Source: Streptomyces sp. Je 1-332 (GTDB lineage: Bacteria; Actinomycetota; Actinomycetes; Streptomycetales; Streptomycetaceae). From it: a DNA stretch of 64,000 bases. The stretch lies in the NCBI RefSeq assembly GCF_040730185.1, contig NZ_CP160402.1:1364001-1428000 (forward strand). Reading direction: 5' to 3'. The notes beneath the pieces were generated by a model. That model made no database searches and was not told the DNA's origin. It worked only from the letters and a program-made list of their open reading frames with translations. Made by a program: the position numbers and the translations under genes. Numbering within the stretch: position 1 is the stretch's first letter; every line of letters starts with the position of its first letter. Positions 33,991-42,239 of this stretch are shown piece by piece.

Positions 33991-34827
33991 TCAGAACGCC
34001 GCGACGACGGCGCCGTCGTACTTGTCGTCGATGAACTTCTTGACCTCGGGCGAGGTGAGGAGCTTGGCGAGCTTCTTCACGCGCGGGTCGTTCTCATCGC
34101 CCTTCTTCACGGCGAGGAAGTTGCCGTAGGGGTTGCCCTTGGCGGGCTCGGCGACGATGGCGTCCTTGGCCGGGCTGAGCTTGGCCTCGAGGGCGTAGTT
34201 GCCGTTGATCACCGCGGCGTCGACGTCACCGAGGGAGCGGGGCACCTGGGCGGCCTCGATCTCCTTGAACTTGAGGTTCTTCGGGTTCTTCGAGACGTCC
34301 TTGGGGGTCGCCTCGTAGCCGACGCCCTTCTTGAGCTCGATCAGGCCGTTGTCGGCCAGGAGCTTGAGCGCGCGGGCCTCGTTCGTGGTGTCGTTCGGGA
34401 GCGCGACCGTGGCGCCCTTCTTGAGGTCGTCGAGCTTCTTGACGCTCTTGGAGTACACGCCGAGCGGCTCCAGGTGCACCGTCGCCTTCGGGACGGGCAC
34501 GATGTCCGTGCCGTTCTTCTTGTTGAAGTCGTCCAGGTACGGCTTGTGCTGGAAGTAGTTGGCGAAGACCTCGCCCTGCTCCACGGCGGTGTTCGGCGTG
34601 ACGTAGTCGGTGAACTCCCGCACGTCGAGGTCGAGTCCGGCCTTCTTCGCCAGGTTCTTCTTGACGTAGTCGAGGATCTCGCCCTGCGGCGTGGGAGTGG
34701 CGGCGACGATGAGCGGGCCGTCCTTGTCCCCCGCGGCGGAGCCCTTGTCGGAGCCGCAGGCGGAGAGCCCGAGGGTGAGGGCTCCGGTGGCGAGGACAGC
34801 GGTGGTGATCTTGGCGGTGTTACGCAC
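33991..34827 (-). CDS. metQ: Methionine ABC transporter substrate-binding lipoprotein, first copy
   Basis: A 278-residue lipoprotein with lipobox LSAC (LTLGLSACGSDKGS). The MetQ fold is shown by VAATPTPQGEILDYVKKNLAKK, REFTDYVTPNTAVEQG and AAVINGNYALEAKL. It is very similar to the next gene yet clearly diverged in surface residues, so the two may differ in ligand (for example L- versus D-methionine or a sulfoxide). Third gene of the operon, 55 bases after metI. Confidence 0.92.
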   Translation of the reverse strand: MRNTAKITTAVLATGALTLGLSACGSDKGSAAGDKDGPLIVAATPTPQGEILDYVKKNLAKKAGLDLDVREFTDYVTPNTAVEQGEVFANYFQHKPYLDDFNKKNGTDIVPVPKATVHLEPLGVYSKSVKKLDDLKKGATVALPNDTTNEARALKLLADNGLIELKKGVGYEATPKDVSKNPKNLKFKEIEAAQVPRSLGDVDAAVINGNYALEAKLSPAKDAIVAEPAKGNPYGNFLAVKKGDENDPRVKKLAKLLTSPEVKKFIDDKYDGAVVAAF

Positions 34828-34882
34828 GAAAAGTGCCTTTCTCCATGGGTGGTACGCCCCGCGATGGGGTGTGCGGGGTGGG

Positions 34883-35614
34883 TCAGATCGAGGGGGTCGG
34901 GGGCGGCGGCGTCTTGAGCTTGAGCAGCCGCAGCTTGGGTGCCGCGCCCGAGTGGCCGCCGCGCCGGTGCAGCCTGCGGGCCGCGTAGTCGCCCGCGAAC
35001 TGGATGATCGAGATGACGACGGCGAGGACGCCGACGGTGATCCACATCAGTTCGGTCTCGAAGCGCTGGTAGCCGTAGCGGATGGCGATGTCGCCGAGGC
35101 CGCCCGCGCCGACGGCGCCGGTGATGGCCGAGTAGCCGAGGATCGTGACGATGGTCGTGGTCGTGCTGGAGATCAGCGAGGGCAGCGACTCCGGCACGAG
35201 GACCTTGCGTACGACGGTCCAGGTGTTGCCGCCCATCGACTGCACGGCCTCGACGAGACCGCCGTCGACCTCGCGCACCGAGGTCTCCACGAGGCGCGCG
35301 AAGAACGGGATGGCACCGATCGCGAGCGGCACGATGGCGGCCTCGCGGCCGATGGTGGTGCCCGTGATCCAGCGCGTGAGGCCCATCAGCGCGACCATGA
35401 GGATGATGAAGGGCATCGAGCGCGCGATGTTCACGATCTGCCCGATGAGCTTGTTCACGACCGTGTTCTGCAGCAGCCCGCCGCGGTCGGTGAGGACCAG
35501 CAGGATGCCGAGCGGCAGACCGGCGACGACGGCTATCAGCGTCGACCAGCCGACCATGTAGAGGGTGTCCCAACAGGCCTGCTCCAGCAGGGGCTGCATC
35601 TCCGACCAGGTCAC
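34883..35614 (-). CDS. metI: Methionine ABC transporter permease
   Basis: A 243-residue permease with about five hydrophobic helices (WSTLIAVVAGLPLGILLVL, MPFIILMVALMGLTR, IVPLAIGAIPFFARLVE, TTIVTILGYSAITGAVGAG, WITVGVLAVVISIIQFAG). The EAA-type loop (VREVDGGLVEAVQSMGGNTWTVVRKVLVPESLPSLI) contacts MetN. GTG 35614 overlaps the metN stop (GTGA), so translation is coupled. Confidence 0.94.
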   Translation of the reverse strand: MTWSEMQPLLEQACWDTLYMVGWSTLIAVVAGLPLGILLVLTDRGGLLQNTVVNKLIGQIVNIARSMPFIILMVALMGLTRWITGTTIGREAAIVPLAIGAIPFFARLVETSVREVDGGLVEAVQSMGGNTWTVVRKVLVPESLPSLISSTTTTIVTILGYSAITGAVGAGGLGDIAIRYGYQRFETELMWITVGVLAVVISIIQFAGDYAARRLHRRGGHSGAAPKLRLLKLKTPPPPTPSI

Positions 35615-36669
35615 TTGGCACCTTCCTTGACCAGCAGCGTGGCGTCCTTCGGCGTGGTCACGGGGTCCTGGCCCGCGATGTCGACCTGCAGCCCCTGCTC
35701 GCGCAGGAACCCGATCGGCACGACGTTCTCCTCGAAGCGTCCCGGCAGCTCGATGCGCATGCGGCCGACCTGCCTGCCCGCGACGGTGTCCATCGCGGCG
35801 CCGAGGATCGAGATGTCGATGTTGTACGTGCGCGACAGCTGGGAGATGACCGGCTGGGTCGCGGCCTCGCCGTGGAAGGTCACGTCGACGACGGTGCGGT
35901 CGAGGCCCGATGCCTCGCCGCTGACCGGGAAGAGCGCGGCGGCCAGCTCGGAGCCGGGCGTCGCGAGCAGCTCGGTGACGGTGCCGGACTCGACGATCTG
36001 ACCGTTCTCCATGAGGGCCGCGGAGTCGCAGACGCTCTTGACGACGTCCATCTCGTGCGTGATCAGCAGGACGGTCAGGCCGAGCTGCTGGTTGAGGTCG
36101 CGCAGGAGCTGGAGAATGGAGCGCGTGGTCTCCGGGTCGAGGGCGCTGGTCGCCTCGTCGGAGAGCAGCACCTTCGGGTCGCCGGCGAGCGCGCGGGCGA
36201 TGCCGACGCGCTGCTTCTGGCCGCCGGAGAGCTGCGCCGGGTAGGACTTCGCCTTGTCGGCGAGGCCGACCAGGTCGAGGAGTTCCAGGGCCTTGCGGGA
36301 GCGCTCGGCGCCGCTGAGGCCGAGGATCTCCAGGGGCAGCTCGATGTTGTCCTTGACGGTGCGCGAGGACAGCAGGTTGAAGTGCTGGAAGACCATGCCG
36401 ATGCGGCTGCGCGCCCGGCGCAGGTCCTTGCTCGCGCGGCTGCCGCGCCCCGCGAGGGCGGTGAGGTCCTGGCCGGCGACGCTGACGGTGCCGGCGGTGG
36501 GGCGCTCCAGGAGGTTCACGCAGCGGATCAGCGAGGATTTGCCGGCACCGGACTGGCCGATGACGCCGTACACCTCGCCTTCGCGGACATGCAGATCGAC
36601 GCCGTCGAGGGCAGTTACTTCACGACCGCGTGAGCGGTAGACCTTGGTGAGGCCGGAAGTGGTGATCAC
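35611..36669 (-). CDS. metN: Methionine ABC transporter ATP-binding protein
   Basis: A 352-residue ATPase. The Walker A motif is GQSGAGKSSLI, the signature LSGGQKQRVGIARAL, Walker B VLLSDEATSALD and the H-loop LLITHEMDVV. The C-terminal NIL domain (about residues 270-345, LDRTVVDVTFHGEAATQPVISQLSRTYNIDISILGAA) binds methionine and trans-inhibits transport in this family. The start is uncertain between GTG 36669 (GGAA upstream) and GTG 36684. First gene of the operon and preceded by a candidate leader peptide. Confidence 0.94.
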   Translation of the reverse strand: MITTSGLTKVYRSRGREVTALDGVDLHVREGEVYGVIGQSGAGKSSLIRCVNLLERPTAGTVSVAGQDLTALAGRGSRASKDLRRARSRIGMVFQHFNLLSSRTVKDNIELPLEILGLSGAERSRKALELLDLVGLADKAKSYPAQLSGGQKQRVGIARALAGDPKVLLSDEATSALDPETTRSILQLLRDLNQQLGLTVLLITHEMDVVKSVCDSAALMENGQIVESGTVTELLATPGSELAAALFPVSGEASGLDRTVVDVTFHGEAATQPVISQLSRTYNIDISILGAAMDTVAGRQVGRMRIELPGRFEENVVPIGFLREQGLQVDIAGQDPVTTPKDATLLVKEGAK

Positions 36670-36894
36670 AGGGGTTTCCGTCACTGTCGAGTGCGCGGCG
36701 CGGGTGTGGCCGGGCACGGGGCATTCGTGGGGAACGCGGCACGGTTTCTCGCGGTGGCGAAAAGAACCGGAGGAGGTGTGCGCGGGGCAGGCTCGCTTAC
36801 TGGGACTCGTCCGCCCGTAAGGCGTACGTGGCACAGGGGCGCGGCACAGCGGCTTCGCTTCGGGGCGCGATGCTCAGGAGTGGTGCGGGGGCCC

Positions 36895-36981
36895 TCAGAA
36901 GGCGCACATTCGACACATACAACGAGCACCGGGCGTCGTGATCGCCTCGGTCGCAGGGGTGCGGCTGCTCGTCGTGGTCAT
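36895..36981 (-). CDS. Candidate Cys/Met-rich leader peptide upstream of metN
   Basis: A 28-codon ORF starts at ATG 36981 and ends at TGA 36895, 225 bases before metN. Its last eight residues are CMCRMCAF: three Cys and two Met codons in six positions, against almost none in the first twenty. Short upstream ORFs with clustered Cys codons are known to control sulfur genes in mycobacteria by attenuation. This ORF may sense Cys or Met charging for the methionine importer. No strong ribosome-binding site is seen (TTACTGGTCCAC precedes). A terminator-antiterminator pair was not resolved by eye. The remaining gap 36670-36894 and 36982-37076 holds no other gene. Confidence 0.5.
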   Translation of the reverse strand: MTTTSSRTPATEAITTPGARCMCRMCAF

Positions 36982-37023
36982 GTGGACCAGTAAAACACGC
37001 GTGCGCACGCACCCCGCCCCGGT

Positions 37024-37040
37024 TGTCCGCTATACGGACA
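37024..37040. promoter_or_regulatory. 17-bp palindrome upstream of the met operon
   Basis: TGTCCG-CTATA-CGGACA (37024-37040) is a perfect inverted repeat, 43 bases before the candidate leader-peptide start and 36 bases from the HAD gene stop at 37077. It resembles a dimeric repressor operator; the bound factor is unknown. Confidence 0.45.
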
Positions 37041-37076
37041 GCCGGTGGACGGGCACGGACGCGATCAGGCGGCTGC

Positions 37077-37724
37077 TCAGGCCTTGGTGGTGATCTCCAC
37101 GCCACCCTCGATGGCCTGCGCGGACACGGCCGAGAGGTCCTTCACGACGACGTCGGCGGAGAGCTCGGCCGCGGTGTGCGTTGTGGCCAACGCCACGGTG
37201 GTCATGCCGGCCGCGCGTCCCGCCGTGAGACCCGCCGGGGCGTCCTCGAAGACCACGCAGCGCGCCGGGTCGACACCCAGTTTCGCCGCCGCGAGCAGGA
37301 AGGGCTCCGGGTCGGGCTTGCCGCGCGTGATGTCGTCGGCGGCGATCAGCATCTTCGCGTCGATGCCGACCTCCGCGAGGCGCGCCTCGGCCAGGCGCCG
37401 CCCGGCGGAGGTGACGACGGCCCAGCGCTCGGGCGGCAGGGAGGAGAGCAGTTCAAGGGTGCCGGGAAGCAGCACGACGCCGCCCGCGACGTCCGAGACC
37501 TCCAGCTCCTCGATGCGGGCGACAGCCTCGGCCACACGCTCCGCGGGCAGCATGTCGGCGATGATCTCGGCGGCGGGGCGGCCGTGCAGCTCGACCTGCT
37601 CGAACACCTCGGCGGCGACGCCGTACTCCCGCGCCAAGCGCCTCCAGCAGCGGTACACCGACTCCATGGAGGAGATGAGGGTGCCGTCGTTGTCGAACAG
37701 GAGCGCTTCAGCGTGGATCTTCAT
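37077..37724 (-). CDS. HAD-superfamily sugar-phosphatase-like hydrolase
   Basis: A 215-residue HAD hydrolase. Motif I is LLFDNDGTLISS (Asp nucleophile and acid DxD), motif II WAVVTSAG, motif III with GKPDPEPFL and motif IV VFEDAPAGLTAG. The cap domain between motifs I and II is alpha-helical (subfamily IA), as in 2-deoxyglucose-6-phosphate and beta-phosphoglucomutase-like enzymes. Substrate is probably a sugar phosphate. It lies upstream of the met operon leader but is not obviously linked to methionine. Confidence 0.9.
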   Translation of the reverse strand: MKIHAEALLFDNDGTLISSMESVYRCWRRLAREYGVAAEVFEQVELHGRPAAEIIADMLPAERVAEAVARIEELEVSDVAGGVVLLPGTLELLSSLPPERWAVVTSAGRRLAEARLAEVGIDAKMLIAADDITRGKPDPEPFLLAAAKLGVDPARCVVFEDAPAGLTAGRAAGMTTVALATTHTAAELSADVVVKDLSAVSAQAIEGGVEITTKA

Positions 37725-37838
37725 GGTGTCCGAGCGTACGGGGCACCCCCGGGGTGCGCGCAGCGGGCCTTCGAGGTGAGCACATCGGGCCTTAGGGGTG
37801 CGCGCATCGGGTCATAGGGCCCGTAATAAAGTCACCGC

Positions 37839-38198
37839 ATGCTTGTTGCCCTGACGATCGCGACCGCCGTGGCCGCGCTCGCCCTCGCCGCGTGGTGCGG
37901 TTTCGCCGCCTACCGGGACCAGCCGACCAAGGACTGGCACTTCATCGGCATGGGCGTGGTGACGTTCCTGGCCACGGTCCAGCTGATCGTCGGCATCGTC
38001 CAGCTGGCGCGGGGCGAGAAGCCCGAGCAGGGCACGACGATCTTCGTGGCGTATCTGATCGGCTCCTTCGCCTGTGTCCCGGCCGCGGGCTTCATGTCCC
38101 TTGCGGAGCGCACCCGTTGGGGCTCCATCACGGTCGCCGCGGGCGGTGTGGTCCTCGCCGTGCTCCAGGTGCGGCTCTACGACATCTGGGGAGGCTGA
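37839..38198 (+). CDS. Four-TM small membrane protein
   Basis: A 119-residue protein of four hydrophobic helices (LTIATAVAALALAAWCGFAAY, FIGMGVVTFLATVQLIVGIVQL, FVAYLIGSFACVPAAGFMSL, ITVAAGGVVLAVLQVRL). No soluble domain. The stop is separated by a single base from the GTG start of the next gene, so the two form a unit. No family function can be named. Confidence 0.82.
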   Translation: MLVALTIATAVAALALAAWCGFAAYRDQPTKDWHFIGMGVVTFLATVQLIVGIVQLARGEKPEQGTTIFVAYLIGSFACVPAAGFMSLAERTRWGSITVAAGGVVLAVLQVRLYDIWGG

Positions 38199-38199
38199 G

Positions 38200-38625
38200 G
38201 TGACGGTGACCGAGCCCGAGCGGCAGAAGCAGAAGCTCATCACCGGGCCGGGGATTCTCCTGGTGTGGCTGTACGGGGTGATGGTGGTCGGCGCGGTGTC
38301 GCGCTCCGCCGTGCAGATCTCGACGGACTTCCACAAGGCGCCGCTCGCGTACACGCTGTCCGCGCTCGCGGGTCTCGTCTACGGCTTCATCACGTACTCG
38401 CTCGTGCGCGGCGGCGAGAGGGCCCGCAGGGCGGCGCTGGTGTGCTGCGCCGCCGAGCTGGTGGGCGTCCTGGCGGTGGGGGCGTGGACGCTGGCCGAGC
38501 CGTCCGCCTTCCCCGACGCCACGGTGTGGTCGGACTTCGGGATGGGCTATCTGTTCATTCCGGTGATCTTGCCGGCCACGGCGATCTTCTGGCTGACCAA
38601 GGCACGGAGGGCAAGCACCCCGTAA
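38200..38625 (+). CDS. Small multi-spanning membrane protein, coupled to previous gene
   Basis: A 141-residue protein starting at GTG 38200 with GAGG just upstream (inside the preceding stop region). Four hydrophobic helices (GILLVWLYGVMVVGAVSRSA, AYTLSALAGLVYGFITYSLV, ALVCCAAELVGVLAVGAWTL, LFIPVILPATAIFWLTKA). Likely partner of the upstream membrane protein. Its end overlaps a copy of the dispersed CCCCGTAAGGGGCGCGGGG repeat. Function unknown. Confidence 0.8.
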   Translation: MTVTEPERQKQKLITGPGILLVWLYGVMVVGAVSRSAVQISTDFHKAPLAYTLSALAGLVYGFITYSLVRGGERARRAALVCCAAELVGVLAVGAWTLAEPSAFPDATVWSDFGMGYLFIPVILPATAIFWLTKARRASTP

Positions 38626-38698
38626 GGGGCGCGGGGCTGTGACCTTGTGCGGCTCCGCCGCGTGGGCGCGACCAGCCACGGACGGCCCGCGGTCGCAC

Positions 38699-39202
38699 TC
38701 ACACCCTGGTCACCTGGGTGCTCGCGCCGATCTCCTTGGCGAGCGTGATGCGGGTCAGCCGGTCGTTCACCTGCTGGGCGCCCACTGCCGCGTACCCGTG
38801 CTTGCGATACAGCTGGAGATTCTGCTCGCTGCGATGGCCGGTGTAGAGCTGGAAGCACTTGGTGGTGCCGCCCGCGCCGAGGCGCCCCTCTATCGCGTCC
38901 AGGAGCCTGCCTCCCAGGCCGTGGCGCTGCAGCCTGGGATGGACGATCAGTTTGTTGATCCGCGCCGTGCCGTCGGCGTCGACCGTGCCGCGCACCGACG
39001 CGACCACCTCGTCCCCGAGGCGGGCCACCAGCACGCTGCCGGCGGTCAGTTCGTCCTTGATGGAGTCGAGGGACTGCGTCAGCGGCTCGATGGAGTAGTC
39101 GCCGTACAGCTCGGCCTCGCTCTGGTAGCACAGGTACTGCAGTTTGAGGATCTTCTCGGCGTCCTGTCCGCCCGCCTCCGAGATGGTCACGCTCATGCCC
39201 AT
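38699..39202 (-). CDS. GNAT acetyltransferase
   Basis: A 167-residue GNAT. ARINKLIVHPRLQRHGLGGRLLDAIEGRL holds the acetyl-CoA loop (QRHGLGGRL, the Q/RxxGxG/A pattern) and NLQLYRKHGYAAVG the final helix-strand. The start at ATG 39202 has GGGAGG upstream. The acceptor is unknown. It is convergent with the two small membrane genes. Confidence 0.88.
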   Translation of the reverse strand: MGMSVTISEAGGQDAEKILKLQYLCYQSEAELYGDYSIEPLTQSLDSIKDELTAGSVLVARLGDEVVASVRGTVDADGTARINKLIVHPRLQRHGLGGRLLDAIEGRLGAGGTTKCFQLYTGHRSEQNLQLYRKHGYAAVGAQQVNDRLTRITLAKEIGASTQVTRV

Positions 39203-39239
39203 GTGTGCATGCCTCCCGCTCACCTGCTCCGCCGGTTGT

Positions 39240-39755
39240 CTATCGCTCCTTTCCCCACGGTTCAGGAGCCGCAACCTCCGCCGCGAGCATTCTGCGCAGG
39301 CATCCCAGGCAACGGGAACGTTCCGGCCCCAGGCTGCCCTGTGACATTCCCAACTCGCCTGCGATCTCGCGGTAGGTGAGGTCCTTGGGGGACAGCAGCG
39401 CCGCCATGAGGCCGGGGCAGCGGCCGGGCAGTCTGCGTACCGCCGCGTGCAGGGTGCGGTCGCGGTCGGCCCGCAGGGCGCGCTGCTCGGGTCCGCGCTC
39501 GGTGTCGTCGGCGGGCTCGGCCGCGTACGCCGTCTCGCGCTCCTCCGTACGACGGGTGCGGCGAGCCTCGGATGCCACGGCGGCCCGCAGCCAGGTGGCC
39601 GGGTCGGCGGGTGGGTCCGCGGCCTCCATACGCTCCAACAGGCGCAGCCAGACGGCCTGTTCGAGGTCGCCGGGGTCGGCGCCGGAGCCGTGTGCCGCGG
39701 CTGATGCCTCGGCGGCGAGGAGCGGGCGCAGCGTCGGGATGAGCGAGTGGGTCAT
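39240..39755 (-). CDS. ECF-type RNA polymerase sigma factor
   Basis: A 171-residue sigma-70 family protein. Region 2 is the N-terminal part (DPGDLEQAVWLRLLERMEAA). Region 4 is the C-terminal helix-turn-helix (LSPKDLTYREIAGELGMSQGSLGPERSRCLGCLRRML). Regions 1 and 3 are absent, as in ECF sigma factors. No anti-sigma factor gene is adjacent. The -35 recognition helix is SQGSLGPERSRCL. Cysteines cluster at the C-terminal end (RCLGC). Regulon unknown. Confidence 0.83.
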   Translation of the reverse strand: MTHSLIPTLRPLLAAEASAAAHGSGADPGDLEQAVWLRLLERMEAADPPADPATWLRAAVASEARRTRRTEERETAYAAEPADDTERGPEQRALRADRDRTLHAAVRRLPGRCPGLMAALLSPKDLTYREIAGELGMSQGSLGPERSRCLGCLRRMLAAEVAAPEPWGKER

Positions 39756-39768
39756 GCACGGCGTGACG

Positions 39769-39802
39769 CGGCCGCTCCGGCACGAGGTTGCCGGAGCGGC
39801 CG
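39769..39802 (-). terminator. Hairpin terminator after glycerophosphodiesterase gene
   Basis: A perfect 14-bp stem (39769-39782 with 39789-39802), 6-base loop, lies between the glycerophosphodiester phosphodiesterase stop and the sigma-factor start, both on the minus strand. Confidence 0.75.
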
Positions 39803-39829
39803 TCTGTCACCCCAACCGGGGCCGGACGA

Positions 39830-41005
39830 TCAGCTGTTGACGAAGTCCTCACGGGCGAGCAGCGCGGTGTCGCAGTTGTCGGAGAAGATTCCGTCGATGC
39901 CCGTCTCGAAGTACGCCTTGAACGCGCCGAAGGCGTCTCCGTAGGCGTTCGGGTCGGTGCCCTTCTTGAAGTTCGTGGGCAGGAAGGTGTTTTCGTTGCG
40001 CATCGTGTACGGGTGCAGGATCAGGCCCACCTTGTGCGCGTCCTTGACCAGGGTGGTCGGGGTGCCGAGGCTGCCGTCGGGCTTCTTCGGGATGATCAGG
40101 TCGAGCGTGGGGCCGATGCCCTGCGCGAACGACGCCATCCACTTCAGGCCCTCGGGCTTGACCAGGTCGGCGACGGTGCGCGGGTCGCCGGCCTCGACGA
40201 AGTCCCAGGGGCGCGAGCTCGCGCCGGACAGGAGCACGACGAGCGGCGGAGCGACGAGCTTGTTCAGGCGCTGGATGCTGCTGGGCTCGAAGGACTGCAG
40301 GAAGTTGGGCGAGCTCTTCTTGTGCCGCCCGTACTTGCGCAGGAGCTTGGCGAGCGGCTCTTCCAGGCCGAGGCCCAGCTTGCGGAAGTACGTGGGGTGC
40401 TTGGTCTCGATGTGCAGCCAGACCCGCTTGCCGCGCTCCCGGCCCTGCCGGTCGGCCCACCGGAAGACCTCCTCCAGGGTGGGCACCTCCCAGCGGCCGT
40501 CGTAGAGGGTGTTGCGCTGGCGGGTGCCGGGGATGCGCTCCTTGGCGCGCAGCGTCTTCAGCTCGGCGAGCGTGAAGTCCTCGGTGAACCAGCCGGTGAG
40601 CGAGACCCCGTCCACGGACTTGGTGGTCCTTCGGGACGCGAACTCGGGATGCGCGGCGACGTCCGTCGTCGCGGTGATGTCGTTCTCGTGACGGCATACG
40701 AGGTGACCGTCCTTGGTGGGGACGATGTCCTGCTCGATGACGTGCGCGCCCATGTCGAGGGCGAGCTGGTACGCGCCGAGCGTGTGCTCGGGGCGGTAGC
40801 CGCTCGCGCCGCGGTGCGCGACGACCGTGGGCACCGGCAGGTCCTTGTAGCCCCCGTGTCCGTGCTTGTCGTCGGCTCTCGCCACGCCGGGCAGTCCTAC
40901 GACGGCTGTGCCCGCCCCGAGGACCGCCGCTCCCAGTACCGCGCGCCGACCCGGCCGCCGCTCCCCCGAACCCGAACCCGACCGACCCGACTTCTGTGTA
41001 GCCAT
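39830..41005 (-). CDS. glpQ: Tat-exported glycerophosphodiester phosphodiesterase
   Basis: A 391-residue GlpQ-type enzyme that splits glycerophosphodiesters to glycerol-3-phosphate and an alcohol. The N-terminus RRPGRRAVLGAAVLGAGTAV, then VARADD, is a twin-arginine signal peptide, so it works outside the cell. The catalytic start VAHRGASGYRPEHTLGAY has the two conserved His and Glu, and EQDIVPTKDGHLVCRHEN carries the metal ligands. The end includes FSDNCDTAL. ATG 41005 follows GGAGGAG. The family is often phosphate-regulated; no PHO box was recognised with confidence. Confidence 0.93.
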   Translation of the reverse strand: MATQKSGRSGSGSGERRPGRRAVLGAAVLGAGTAVVGLPGVARADDKHGHGGYKDLPVPTVVAHRGASGYRPEHTLGAYQLALDMGAHVIEQDIVPTKDGHLVCRHENDITATTDVAAHPEFASRRTTKSVDGVSLTGWFTEDFTLAELKTLRAKERIPGTRQRNTLYDGRWEVPTLEEVFRWADRQGRERGKRVWLHIETKHPTYFRKLGLGLEEPLAKLLRKYGRHKKSSPNFLQSFEPSSIQRLNKLVAPPLVVLLSGASSRPWDFVEAGDPRTVADLVKPEGLKWMASFAQGIGPTLDLIIPKKPDGSLGTPTTLVKDAHKVGLILHPYTMRNENTFLPTNFKKGTDPNAYGDAFGAFKAYFETGIDGIFSDNCDTALLAREDFVNS

Positions 41006-41409
41006 TGAGCGCTCCTCCCGTTGCACTGCCTTGCACCTGACAAAGCGGCACGATCGTAGGTGGCCCCACGTGACGGATGGGAGACCCCGGACCGAACGGA
41101 AGGGTGACGCCGGATGGCGACTGGTGTGCGGGGCGGGGTCCTTTCGGTGGGCATCGGAACGGCGGGTACGCATCGGAACTCCGTGGCAGCGCGTGACCTC
41201 GGTGCGTGACAAGGGCCACTAGGACGCGCCACATGGGGCACACAGGGATAACGTCGTCACAGGGAGAGCGATTCGAGGGCTACACCACGCGCCCGCATGT
41301 CAACTCTGCGTATCCAGTGCGTGAACCCGATGTGCGGTGAGCGGGGACCCGCGAGTATCGTCCTCACCTGCACATACTCGTCGTCGACCCGTTGACACCG
41401 GAGGGCCCG
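41006..41409. other. 404-base divergent intergenic region
   Basis: Between the glycerophosphodiesterase and acyltransferase genes. No gene is supported. A direct repeat GCATCGGAAC occurs at 41151-41160 and 41170-41179 (period 19) and could be promoter or operator DNA. Both genes are therefore probably controlled from here. Confidence 0.4.
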
Positions 41410-42081
41410 TTGTCCCGTCTCGCGCTCATCAAGGCTGTGCTCGGACCGATCTTGCGTCTGATGTTCCGCCCCCGTGTGGAAGGCGCAGAGAACATTCCGG
41501 GCACTGGTCCGGTCATCATGGCCGGCAATCACCTCACGTTCATCGACTCGATGATCATTCCCCTCGTCTGCCCGCGTCCGGTGTTCTTCATCGGCAAGGA
41601 CGAGTACGTGACGGGCAAGGGGCTCAAGGGCCGCCTGATGGCCTGGTTCTTCACCGGCTCCGGGATGATCCCCGTGGACCGCGACGGCGGCCACGGCGGT
41701 GTCGCCGCGCTGATGACCGGGCGGCGCGTCCTGGAGGAGGGCAAGCTCTTCGGTATCTACCCCGAAGGCACCCGCTCCCCCGACGGCCGTCTGTACCGCG
41801 GCCGTACGGGCATCGCCCGCCTGACCCTGATGACCGGCGCGCCTGTCGTCCCCTTCGCCATGATCGGCACGGACAAGCTCCAGCCCGGCGGCAAGGGCCT
41901 GCCGCGTCCGGGCCGCGTGACGGTGCGCTTCGGTGAGCCGATGGAGTTCTCGCGCTACGAGGGCATGGACCGCGACCGCTATGTGCTGCGGGCAGTGACG
42001 GACTCCGTCATGACGGAGGTCATGCAGCTTTCCGGCCAGGAGTACGTGGACATGTACGCCACGAAGGCGAAGGCGGCGTAG
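41410..42081 (+). CDS. 1-acylglycerol-3-phosphate O-acyltransferase (PlsC family)
   Basis: A 223-residue acyltransferase. Motif I NHLTFIDS (NHxxxxD family) holds the catalytic pair, FGIYPEGTRSPDGRLYRGRTGIARL is motif III, and APVVPFAMIG motif IV. An N-terminal hydrophobic segment (LIKAVLGPILRLMFRP) suggests membrane attachment. It makes phosphatidic acid from lysophosphatidate or acts on a related acceptor. TTG 41410 is preferred because GGAGG lies five bases upstream; an in-frame TTG at 41392 is the alternative. It lies divergent to glpQ, both in glycerolipid metabolism. Confidence 0.9.
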   Translation: MSRLALIKAVLGPILRLMFRPRVEGAENIPGTGPVIMAGNHLTFIDSMIIPLVCPRPVFFIGKDEYVTGKGLKGRLMAWFFTGSGMIPVDRDGGHGGVAALMTGRRVLEEGKLFGIYPEGTRSPDGRLYRGRTGIARLTLMTGAPVVPFAMIGTDKLQPGGKGLPRPGRVTVRFGEPMEFSRYEGMDRDRYVLRAVTDSVMTEVMQLSGQEYVDMYATKAKAA

Positions 42082-42170
42082 CTCGGGGCCCGGTCTTTGG
42101 CAGTGCGCCCGCTCCGGTGCTGGGGTTCTCCCCCGGTGCCGGAGCGGGCGCTCCGCTTTCCCCGCCGTTC

Positions 42171-42225
42171 GTCGCCTGCGGGTCGCCTGCGGGTCGCCTG
42201 CGGGTCGCCTGCGGCTGAGCGCGCA
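42171..42225. repeat. Five perfect 11-bp tandem repeats
   Basis: The unit GTCGCCTGCGG occurs five times without a break (42171-42225) between the acyltransferase and MFS genes, just before the MFS 3' hairpin (GCGCCCC at 42234, GGGGCGC at 42243). It is a candidate variable-number repeat. Confidence 0.9.
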
Positions 42226-42239
42226 GTTCCCCGCGCCCC

